DNA of 5,441 bases from the NCBI GenBank assembly GCA_019114715.1, contig DXEZ01000165.1:1-5441 (forward strand). The letters run 5' to 3'. The DNA is from Candidatus Sphingobacterium stercoripullorum (lineage in GTDB: Bacteria > Bacteroidota > Bacteroidia > Sphingobacteriales > Sphingobacteriaceae). Below are positions 1 to 5,441 of this stretch, piece by piece; position 1 is the first letter of the stretch; every line of letters starts with the position of its first letter. The position numbers and the translations under genes are program-made. A model generated the notes under the pieces. It did no database searches and had not been told where the DNA came from. It was given only the letters and a program-made list of their open reading frames with translations.

Positions 1-874
1 TGGTGTTACTCTAACCTTAGGTAAGAGATTGCAGTGGCCAGACCGCTATTTCCAAGTGAATAGCTCTTTATCTTTCCAGCGCTACAAGCTGCAGAACTAC
101 GCGAACTACTTCCGCTTCTCGGATGGTACATCATATAACATCAACTTTACACAAGAGATCAGTAGAAACTCGGTAGATATGCCGCTATATCCGACCTCCG
201 GATCGCACATCCGCCTTACGGTGCAATTAACGCCTCCGTATTCTGCATGGAACGATATCAACTACAAGACGGATCCCGATCATGTACGTTACAAGTGGAC
301 CGAGTACCACAAATGGAAGTTCGACTCCCAGTGGTTTACTACCATTGCCGGGAAATTAGTGCTGAAAACGCAGGCACAGTTCGGTTATTTAGGAAACTAT
401 ACCAATAGAACTGAAACATCTACTTTCGAGCGATTTAAGCTTGGGGGTGATGGAATGCAGGGTTTTGACTTCTTGCAAGGATCGGAAATCATCGCGATGC
501 GTGGTTACGCCAACGGGGTTCTTATTCCAGAAACTACCGGCTCTGGCGATCCTATGAACGAGGCGATTTATTCAGGTAGCCCAATTTACACCAAATACCA
601 AATGGAGCTTCGCCACCCTGTTATGCTTAACGAGCAGGCGACTGTATTTGTTATGGCATTTGCCGAAGCAGGAAATACATGGAATAAATTCAGCGAGGTG
701 AATCCATTTAAAATGCGTAGATCTGTAGGTGTAGGTGCTCGTATATTCTTACCGATCTTCGGTATGTTAGGTATTGACTATGGACATGCCTTCGACCCTA
801 TCCCAGGAATGCGTGAGAGCGAGTGGAAGCAGAACTTCACCTTCAGTATCATACAAAACTTAGGAGGATTCTAA
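1..874 (+). CDS. bamA: BamA (Omp85 family) outer-membrane assembly protein, C-terminal barrel, 5' partial
   Basis: This is the C-terminal part of BamA, the outer-membrane beta-barrel insertase that folds outer-membrane proteins delivered from the periplasm. The frame is open from base 2, so the start and the POTRA domains lie left of the window. The TTG at 29 is an internal leucine codon, not a start. About 290 residues are visible, consisting of alternating amphipathic strands rich in Tyr, Phe and Trp. The stretch LGGDGMQGFDF followed by MRGY (497-508) matches the conserved Omp85 loop-6 region with its VRGF/Y-type arginine. The protein ends NFTFSIIQNLGGF, a C-terminal beta-signal with a terminal aromatic residue. 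The final strands (RRSVGVGARIFLPIFGMLGIDYGHAF) are also typical of Bacteroidota BamA. Two ompH/skp genes follow on the same strand, the usual setting for bamA in this phylum. A TamA-like or other Omp85 protein is possible but less likely given these neighbours. Confidence 0.93.
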   Translation, partial: GVTLTLGKRLQWPDRYFQVNSSLSFQRYKLQNYANYFRFSDGTSYNINFTQEISRNSVDMPLYPTSGSHIRLTVQLTPPYSAWNDINYKTDPDHVRYKWTEYHKWKFDSQWFTTIAGKLVLKTQAQFGYLGNYTNRTETSTFERFKLGGDGMQGFDFLQGSEIIAMRGYANGVLIPETTGSGDPMNEAIYSGSPIYTKYQMELRHPVMLNEQATVFVMAFAEAGNTWNKFSEVNPFKMRRSVGVGARIFLPIFGMLGIDYGHAFDPIPGMRESEWKQNFTFSIIQNLGGF

Positions 875-947
875 GGTCCATTAAACTTTTTGGCCCGATA
901 TTAGTCCACTACTATATACAGTATTGGAATTAAAAAAAGTATTAGCT

Positions 948-1487
948 ATGAGGAAAATAATCAGTATATGTACCCTGTTACTTCTGGTAACAGCCTTCTC
1001 AGTGAAAGCCCAAAGCAATGTGGCTTACGTAGACTCGGAATATGTACTTAAGCATATCCCGGAATACAACAGCGCCATCACGGAGCTCGATAAGCTTTCC
1101 GACCAGTGGCAAAAAGAAGTCGATGCCCGCTATGAGGAAATTGAAAAGCTCTATAGCGCCTATCAGCAAGACCAGCCGCGACTAAGCGAGCAGCTACGCC
1201 AGAGAAGAGAGAATGAAATCATAGAGAGAGAAAAGCAGGTTAAAGACTTTCAACGTCAAAAATTCGGCTTTGAGGGAGATCTATTTAAAGAAAGAGAGCG
1301 CCTAATTAAGCCCATACAAGACAAAGTCACTAGCGCCATTCAAGCAGTAGCTAATGAAGGAAGCATCGATCTCATATTAGATAAAAACAGTGAGTCTTCT
1401 TTTCTTTTTGCTAACCCCAAGTTGGATAAAAGCAACGAAGTGATCACAAAATTGGGATATAGTCCGAATTCGTCTTTAGCAAATTAA
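948..1487 (+). CDS. ompH: OmpH/Skp-family periplasmic chaperone (first of two)
   Basis: This is a predicted periplasmic chaperone of the Skp/OmpH family, which holds unfolded outer-membrane proteins on their way to BamA. With the ATG at 948 the product has 179 residues, close to the usual family length. Residues 1-21 form a signal peptide: a basic start (MRKI), a Leu/Val core, and VKA before QSN as a signal peptidase I site. The mature protein opens with NVAYVDSEYVLKHIPEY, matching the family's N-terminal strand (usually VDxxxV). Residues of about 45-125 are highly charged and rich in Glu, Lys, Arg and Gln, as expected for the coiled-coil tentacles. The C-terminal strand segment is SIDLILDKNSES. 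An in-frame TTG at 924 would add eight residues before the signal peptide and is unlikely. The gene lies 73 bases after bamA with no terminator between, so co-transcription is likely. No clear Shine-Dalgarno precedes the ATG, which is normal in Bacteroidota. Confidence 0.92.
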   Translation: MRKIISICTLLLLVTAFSVKAQSNVAYVDSEYVLKHIPEYNSAITELDKLSDQWQKEVDARYEEIEKLYSAYQQDQPRLSEQLRQRRENEIIEREKQVKDFQRQKFGFEGDLFKERERLIKPIQDKVTSAIQAVANEGSIDLILDKNSESSFLFANPKLDKSNEVITKLGYSPNSSLAN

Positions 1488-1602
1488 TTTTTTTGCTTAT
1501 AATTGCAATCGATATACAAGACATAGCAATTTATCAACAATTTTATAAAAAAATATAGTAATAAACGCTAGAGAGCATTACATAAAAATGAAAATTAGAA
1601 TA

Positions 1603-2133
1603 ATGAAAAATTTCATCAAATCAATTGCCCTGGGGGTAATCGTTCTACTCACTGCAACAGCAGCATCCGCACAACAAAAAATTGGACATATTGATTTCGG
1701 AGAAATCATCTCTTCTACCAATGAGTTCAAAAGTGCACAACAAGAGCTTCAAACGTTACAAGAAACAAAATCAAAAGAGCTACAAGGCATGTACGAGGAG
1801 TTTCAAAAGAAGCAAGATGAAGCGAATGAGAAGTTAAGAAATCGCAGTGAAGCAAATAAGGAGACTGTAGATGCAGAATTGCAAATTTTAGGTAACGAGC
1901 TTACCAATATGCAAACACGCATTGAGGAAGTGCAAAAGGTTGCACAAGAGGAATTAGGAAAGAAAGAGCAAGAGCTATTCGAACCTATCCAAAGAAAAGT
2001 AATGGAAGCTATTAACTCCGTTGCTAAAGCACAAGGATATGCTTACGTTCTTGATATCTCCTCAGGTAGCATCCCTTACTTCCAAGGTGGCGATGACATC
2101 ACTTCAGAAATAAAAACCAAATTAGGTATATAA
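1603..2133 (+). CDS. ompH: OmpH/Skp-family periplasmic chaperone (second of two)
   Basis: This is a second Skp/OmpH-type periplasmic chaperone, 176 residues from the ATG at 1603. The signal peptide is MKNFIK, then a hydrophobic core (IALGVIVLLTA), then ASA before QQK at about residue 23. The mature N-terminus, KIGHIDFGEIISSTNEF, matches the family strand (GxIDxxEI). Residues of about 43-125 form a long Glu/Gln/Lys coiled coil (QQELQTLQETKSKELQG and onward). The C-terminal domain contains GYAYVLDISSG, the typical closing strand. An in-frame ATG at 1588 would add MKIRI before the signal peptide. I prefer 1603 because it gives a standard signal peptide length, but neither start has a good Shine-Dalgarno, so this is not settled. 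The 115-base AT-rich spacer after the first copy has no convincing terminator, so the two copies probably share a transcript that ends at the hairpin at 2156. The two copies are clearly diverged in sequence, so this is not a recent duplication. Confidence 0.92.
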   Translation: MKNFIKSIALGVIVLLTATAASAQQKIGHIDFGEIISSTNEFKSAQQELQTLQETKSKELQGMYEEFQKKQDEANEKLRNRSEANKETVDAELQILGNELTNMQTRIEEVQKVAQEELGKKEQELFEPIQRKVMEAINSVAKAQGYAYVLDISSGSIPYFQGGDDITSEIKTKLGI

Positions 2134-2155
2134 TAATATCTAAACAAGATATTAG

Positions 2156-2186
2156 AGCCAGCTCCTTTAGGAAGCTGGCTTTTTTT
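2156..2186 (+). terminator. Rho-independent terminator after the ompH pair
   Basis: A perfect 8-bp stem (AGCCAGCT at 2156-2163 with AGCTGGCT at 2173-2180) encloses a 9-base loop. In that loop CC and GG could extend the stem past one bulged A. Seven T residues follow at 2180-2186. It lies 22 bases after the stop of the second ompH and closes the bamA-ompH-ompH transcript. Confidence 0.9.
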
Positions 2187-2333
2187 GTCCATATTCCCCC
2201 TTCCCCATTTAAATTCCTAAACTGGTCTTAGCGATAATCATTAAAATTTCCTAACTTGTAATTGCTAGTGAAAAGTGTAATTTAAAACCAATATAAATTT
2301 ACTATGCAAGCATAACAAATAAATGCTTTTCAC

Positions 2334-2341
2334 TATATTTG
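2334..2341 (+). promoter_or_regulatory. Candidate Bacteroidota -7 promoter element (TAnnTTTG) for the Fe-S operon
   Basis: TATATTTG fits the -7 consensus TAnnTTTG of Bacteroidota promoters exactly. Transcription would then begin at roughly 2346-2350, just before the Shine-Dalgarno-like AAGGGA and the ATG at 2365. This would put the upstream ATG at 2323 outside the message. No matching -33 TTTG lies about 19-21 bases upstream, so the call is weak. A second, poorer candidate further up is TTG at 2256-2258, then 19 bases, then TAATTTAA. Confidence 0.3.
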
Positions 2342-2352
2342 AAATAACCAGT

Positions 2353-2358
2353 AAGGGA
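2353..2358 (+). promoter_or_regulatory. Ribosome binding site that decides the start at 2365
   Basis: AAGGGA lies six bases before the ATG at 2365. It is the clearest Shine-Dalgarno-like sequence ahead of any gene in this window, and it favours 2365 over the in-frame ATG at 2323, which has only AT-rich sequence before it. Confidence 0.55.
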
Positions 2359-2364
2359 ACTATT

Positions 2365-3663
2365 ATGGCAGCTCAAATTATATTTGCAATTATCTTTATC
2401 GGGGCAATCTTGCTTTTTTATAGCAATGCCCGAAAGATTTATAAGAACATTCAATTGGGTAAGAAGGAAGACCGAAGTGATAGAAAGGGGGATCGCCTAA
2501 AAAATATGCTTCTGGTTGCCTTCGGCCAAAAGAAAATGTTCAAACGGCCTATTGCAGCCTTATTACACCTAGGGGTATACCTGGGCTTTGTCATCATCAA
2601 CATTGAGATGCTTGAAATTGTCATTGACGGCCTTTTTGGCACTCACCGGGTATTTTCATTCTTAGGTCCTTTATACGGGGTATTGATTGCTAGCTTTGAG
2701 GTGCTGGCTGCCATCGTGCTTGTAGGCTGCGTGGTTTTTCTAATCCGCAGGAATGTGCTATCCATCAAGCGCCTTAGGCAAAAAGAGCTCGCCGGGTGGC
2801 CAAAATCGGATGCAAACATCATTCTCGTTGCTGAGATCCTACTGATGACGGCATTTCTTTTTATGAATGCTGCAGATTTCAAGCTTCAAACTATGGGTTT
2901 TGCCCACTACCACAGCGCAGGGGCATTCCCGGTCAGCTCCATGCTGGTCTCCTTATTACCTGCAGGTGCTGAAGCGTTAGTTTTTATAGAAAGGTTCTGC
3001 TGGTGGTTCCATATTGTTGGCGTTCTGGCATTTCTAAACTACCTGCCAATTTCCAAACACTTGCATATACTACTGGCTTTTCCAAACACGTATTATGCCA
3101 ATCTGGAGCCTCAAGGAAAGCTTGAAAACATGCCTAGCGTTACTCAGGAAGTTAAAGCCATGTTAGACCCGTCCTTTACGCCCACGAGCGTGGAGGAGAA
3201 TGTACGTTTCGGAGTAAAAGATGTGCCCGACTTAACCTGGAAGAACTTACTGGATGCTTACACATGCACAGAATGTGGTCGGTGCACCTCGGTATGTCCA
3301 GCCAACATAACCGGAAAAAAGCTTTCACCAAGGAAGATTATGATGGACACTCGAGACCGCGTTTCGGAACTTGGGAAAGCGCTGGAAAAACAGGACACAG
3401 AAATCATAGAAAACAAGAGTCTTTTAGATGGCTATATATCCAGAGAAGAAATATGGGCATGCACCACATGCAATGCTTGCGTTGAAGCTTGCCCGGTGAA
3501 CATCAACCCACTGGAGATCATTATGGGCCTTCGTCAATATGCTGTTATGGAAGAGTCCAGTGCTCCTAGCAGCTTAAATGCTATGTTTAATAATATCGAA
3601 AATAACGGTGCACCGTGGCAATATGCTCAATCGGATCGCGCTAATTGGAAAAATGAAATGTGA
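2365..3663 (+). CDS. Membrane-bound (Fe-S) oxidoreductase subunit: NarI-like membrane domain plus 4Fe-4S dicluster (HdrC-like)
   Basis: This is a predicted inner-membrane electron-transfer subunit of 432 residues. The N-terminal half has about five hydrophobic helices, at residues of roughly 3-20, 63-90, 99-127, 150-170 and 213-240. It resembles the NarI/HdrE-type heme b domain. Candidate heme-ligand histidines are H68 in helix 2 and H216, H232 or H234 in and after helix 5. The C-terminal half carries two complete 4Fe-4S motifs of the form CxxCxxCxxxCP: C301, C304, C307, C311, and C366, C369, C372, C376. This is the HdrC/GlpC-type dicluster ferredoxin fold, expected on the cytoplasmic side. 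The tail has NNGAPWQYAQSDRANW, resembling the linker that precedes CCG domains in fused relatives. The CCG-domain gene begins six bases after the stop, so the two products surely form one complex. ETF:menaquinone oxidoreductase (EtfD/EMO-like) function is a plausible inference, but the electron donor cannot be told from sequence. The start at 2365 rests on the AAGGGA before it. The ATG at 2323 would add 14 residues. Confidence 0.9.
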   Translation: MAAQIIFAIIFIGAILLFYSNARKIYKNIQLGKKEDRSDRKGDRLKNMLLVAFGQKKMFKRPIAALLHLGVYLGFVIINIEMLEIVIDGLFGTHRVFSFLGPLYGVLIASFEVLAAIVLVGCVVFLIRRNVLSIKRLRQKELAGWPKSDANIILVAEILLMTAFLFMNAADFKLQTMGFAHYHSAGAFPVSSMLVSLLPAGAEALVFIERFCWWFHIVGVLAFLNYLPISKHLHILLAFPNTYYANLEPQGKLENMPSVTQEVKAMLDPSFTPTSVEENVRFGVKDVPDLTWKNLLDAYTCTECGRCTSVCPANITGKKLSPRKIMMDTRDRVSELGKALEKQDTEIIENKSLLDGYISREEIWACTTCNACVEACPVNINPLEIIMGLRQYAVMEESSAPSSLNAMFNNIENNGAPWQYAQSDRANWKNEM

Positions 3664-3669
3664 GAAGAC

Positions 3670-4473
3670 ATGCAAGAACAAAATAACACTATACATGTAC
3701 CAACAGTTGCGGAGCTCTTAGAAAAAGGCGAAGCACCAGATATATTATTTTGGGTAGGTTGTGCAGGAAGTTACGACCAGAGAGCACAGCGAATCACCCA
3801 ATCTTTGTGCAAAATATTGCATCATGTGAATATTAAATACGCCATCCTAGGAACCGAAGAGGGATGTACGGGAGACCCTGCAAAGCGAGCAGGAAATGAG
3901 TTTCTCTACCAAATGCAGGCCATGATGAATATTGAGACGCTGAATAATTATGGCATTAAGAAAATCGTAACCGCCTGTCCCCACTGTTTTAACATCATCA
4001 AAAATGAGTACCCGGAGCTTGGTGGAAAATATGAAATCATCCACCACAGTCAGCTTATACAATCACTAATTGATGAAGGGAAGCTTAGACCATCCGATGG
4101 CCATAGTTTCAAAGGAAAACGCATTACCTACCACGACTCTTGCTACCTGGGTAGAGCTAACGACATCTATGAAGCACCTCGTAAGGCATTAGAAGTGTTA
4201 GATGCAGATCTAGTTGAAATGAAGAGCTGTAGGAGCAACGGACTGTGTTGTGGAGCTGGTGGTGCTCAAATGTTCAAAGAGCCGGAGAAAGGCACAAAAG
4301 ACATCAATATCCAGCGTACAGAAGAGATCATCAATAGCAAAGCTGACATTGTAGCCTCTGCTTGCCCCTTTTGTATGACAATGCTCCAAGATGGGATAAA
4401 GGTAAAAGAAAAGGAACAAAGCATACAGATTCTCGATATTGCTGAGATTACTGCAAAAGCAAATAATCTCTAA
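3670..4473 (+). CDS. CCG-domain (HdrB/GlpC/LldE-like) Fe-S oxidoreductase subunit
   Basis: This is a soluble, cytoplasmic subunit of 267 residues with two cysteine-rich CCG domains, as in heterodisulfide reductase HdrB, GlcF and LldE. Domain 1 has C31 (FWVGCAGSYD), C66 in EEGCTGDPAKRAGNE, and C103/C106 in TACPHCFN. Its central motif is CTG instead of CCG, so one cysteine of the usual pair is missing. Domain 2 is canonical: C158 (YHDSCYLGR), C187, C193-C194 in LCCGAGGAQMFKE, and C232/C235 in SACPFC. Such domains bind an unusual Fe-S cluster in HdrB and often form the catalytic or flavoprotein-facing end of the complex. The gene starts six bases after the stop of the membrane subunit, in the same register. 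The GAGAAG across that stop is too close to the ATG for a normal Shine-Dalgarno, so translational coupling is likely. True CoB-CoM heterodisulfide reductase activity is unlikely in a bacterium of this kind. A role in quinone-linked oxidation or electron transfer from a flavoprotein is inferred. Confidence 0.92.
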   Translation: MQEQNNTIHVPTVAELLEKGEAPDILFWVGCAGSYDQRAQRITQSLCKILHHVNIKYAILGTEEGCTGDPAKRAGNEFLYQMQAMMNIETLNNYGIKKIVTACPHCFNIIKNEYPELGGKYEIIHHSQLIQSLIDEGKLRPSDGHSFKGKRITYHDSCYLGRANDIYEAPRKALEVLDADLVEMKSCRSNGLCCGAGGAQMFKEPEKGTKDINIQRTEEIINSKADIVASACPFCMTMLQDGIKVKEKEQSIQILDIAEITAKANNL

Positions 4474-4500
4474 AAGATTGTTTTAAGGTTATTATCTAAT

Positions 4501-4532
4501 AAAAATGCCCACTCCTTGTAGCGGGCATTTTT
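4501..4532. terminator. Bidirectional Rho-independent terminator between convergent genes
   Basis: A perfect 10-bp inverted repeat (AAAAATGCCC at 4501-4510, GGGCATTTTT at 4523-4532) encloses a 12-base loop. The A-run on the left arm and the T-run on the right arm give a U-tract in either direction. It lies 27 bases after the Fe-S operon stop and 31 bases beyond the stop of the minus-strand SusD-like gene, so it can end both transcripts. Confidence 0.9.
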
Positions 4533-4563
4533 AGTAACTGCTAGTAGCAAATGAGTTTCACGG

Positions 4564-5441
4564 CTACCATCCTGGGTTTTGTTTCAACTCCACACCGTTA
4601 TTCTTATACAAAGAAATCTGATCGATAGGTATGGGATCCAGGTAAAATTTATCTTGAACCAATCTTTTATTGGAGCTAGATGGAATAATATACCCTTTAT
4701 CCTGACCATCAAGGGTTATCCCATTAAGTAGATTGGGGCTGTAATCGGCCTTTACGATAAAGGCGCCCCTATTGATTGTAGGATTTTTATCCGTATCGGC
4801 ATACTCTAATTTCTTCCAGCGCCTAAGGTCATCAAGGCGCATGCCTTCAAATATTAACTCCGAGCGACGCTCCCTTCTGATTTCCCACAGTAGGCTTGGC
4901 ACATCGGTATCCCGGTTGGGATCATCATACACCGTACCATTTACAGCTGGATTACTACCAGCAAGCTCTAGTGCAGGCAGGTCTACACCCTCTCTAGCCC
5001 TTAACAGATTGATGGTTTTATCCAAGTCCCCTTGGGTGATTTCCCCCAGCTCAGCCGAGGCCTCTGCATAATTAAGTAGTACTTCTCCATAGCGGATAAT
5101 CGGCGCATCGGTGATATTGAGCTGCCCAGTTCCAATGGATTGATTTTTATGGCTCTCGTTTAAAAACTTGTGCACCGCATAACCAGAATAGGCGTAATTG
5201 GACATGGTGTTTAACATGCGCAGCTCCCCTACTACGGTTTGCTTCATGCGGCCGTCTCTATTTTTTAGGGCATCTTCCACCGTCTCATCTCCCTGGTATA
5301 AGGGGGATAAAGCTATAGGTAGCCCGTCGGAGAGCAGGTAGCTATCTAGCGCATTTTTAGAAATACCCGCTTGCGGCTCCAAGTTATTATATGAAAGCAA
5401 GCTGTGCTGTAAAATCCCCTCTGCATATTCCTTAAAGAGAA
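4564..5441 (-). CDS. SusD/RagB family nutrient-binding outer-membrane lipoprotein, 5' partial
   Basis: This is the C-terminal part (about 292 residues) of a SusD/RagB-family surface lipoprotein. Such proteins cap a SusC-type TonB-dependent transporter and bind glycans or other nutrients at the outer membrane. The frame stays open to the right edge, so the signal peptide, lipobox and N-terminal TPR helices are not visible. The TTG at 5400 is an internal leucine codon. Family hallmarks are in order: PIIRYGEVLLNYAEA (about 5060-5103), EIRRERRSELIFEGMRLDDL with the following RRW (about 4817-4885), and the closing DPIPIDQISLYKNN then LKQNPGW at the stop. QNPGW is a near-universal SusD C-terminus. 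The length seen is roughly half of a typical 450-600-residue member. A susC gene is expected immediately upstream, beyond the right edge. No further gene follows on this strand before the shared terminator, so this is the last gene of its transcript. The substrate cannot be inferred from this part. Confidence 0.95.
   Translation of the reverse strand, partial: LFKEYAEGILQHSLLSYNNLEPQAGISKNALDSYLLSDGLPIALSPLYQGDETVEDALKNRDGRMKQTVVGELRMLNTMSNYAYSGYAVHKFLNESHKNQSIGTGQLNITDAPIIRYGEVLLNYAEASAELGEITQGDLDKTINLLRAREGVDLPALELAGSNPAVNGTVYDDPNRDTDVPSLLWEIRRERRSELIFEGMRLDDLRRWKKLEYADTDKNPTINRGAFIVKADYSPNLLNGITLDGQDKGYIIPSSSNKRLVQDKFYLDPIPIDQISLYKNNGVELKQNPGW

Noticed and set aside
887..926. Possible promoter ahead of the first ompH (TTTTTG at 887-892)
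   Set aside because: No sequence close to TAnnTTTG lies 19-21 bases downstream. TATATACA at 913-920 matches only the first two fixed bases.
924..947. In-frame TTG at 924 as start of the first ompH
   Set aside because: It would put eight extra residues before an already complete signal peptide. The ATG at 948 gives a standard one.
1481..1495. T-run after the first ompH as a terminator
   Set aside because: The only symmetry is the short palindrome AAATTAATTT, which has no GC stem, so it should not terminate.
1588..1602. ATG at 1588 as start of the second ompH
   Set aside because: It adds only MKIRI before a complete signal peptide and has no better ribosome binding site. It cannot be excluded, but 1603 is preferred.
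2323..2364. ATG at 2323 as start of the membrane Fe-S subunit
   Set aside because: It lacks a Shine-Dalgarno. The 14 added residues do not resemble the hydrophobic N-terminus expected, and the ATG at 2365 has AAGGGA at good spacing. A TAnnTTTG element also lies between the two.
3264..3485. Open frame of 73 codons on the plus strand inside the Fe-S subunit gene
   Set aside because: It overlaps the two 4Fe-4S motifs in another frame, has no recognisable domain and no ribosome binding site. It is a shadow of the real gene.
3655..3675. TGA at 3661 as a selenocysteine codon
   Set aside because: It sits in a linker rather than at a redox-active position, a new ATG follows within two codons, and no SECIS-like hairpin is evident just downstream.
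4772..5071. Open frame of 99 codons on the plus strand opposite the SusD-like gene
   Set aside because: It is Ser/Arg-rich antisense sequence across conserved SusD motifs, with no independent support. It is a shadow of the minus-strand gene.

Overview
The window looks like a chromosomal segment from a Bacteroidota (Bacteroidetes) bacterium, probably of the Sphingobacteriales/Pedobacter-Sphingobacterium type. Three things point there: a SusD/RagB-family outer-membrane lipoprotein gene, a bamA followed by two tandem ompH/skp genes, and a split Fe-S oxidoreductase pair of a kind common in that phylum. Start sites have weak or no Shine-Dalgarno sequences, which also fits. The assignment below phylum level is a guess.

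Layout. Left edge to about 2190, plus strand: envelope biogenesis. The C-terminal barrel half of BamA runs in from the left edge. It is followed by two ompH/skp-like periplasmic chaperone genes, each with a signal peptide, and a strong intrinsic terminator closes the block (2156-2186). The chaperones would escort unfolded outer-membrane proteins to the BamA insertase. The spacers at 875-947 and 1488-1602 are AT-rich and hold no gene or convincing terminator.

About 2190-4535, plus strand: a two-gene respiratory Fe-S operon behind its own leader. The first product is a membrane protein (five predicted helices, NarI-like, possible heme b) with a dicluster 4Fe-4S domain resembling HdrC. The second is a soluble protein with two CCG (cysteine-rich) domains resembling HdrB. 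Together they match the domain order of fused HdrD-like and EtfD/EMO-like oxidoreductases, so the likely job is passing electrons between a soluble flavoprotein or dehydrogenase and menaquinone. The two reading frames are in the same register, separated by one TGA and two further codons.

About 4500-5441: a symmetric hairpin (4501-4532) serves as a bidirectional terminator between the Fe-S operon and a convergent minus-strand gene. That gene encodes the C-terminal part of a SusD/RagB glycan-binding lipoprotein whose 5' end lies beyond the right edge. Its SusC partner would be expected further right.

No tRNA, rRNA, CRISPR array, insertion sequence or phage gene was seen, and no gene-free stretch exceeds 300 bases. 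Most of the window is ordinary core genome. The least characterised part is the Fe-S oxidoreductase pair.
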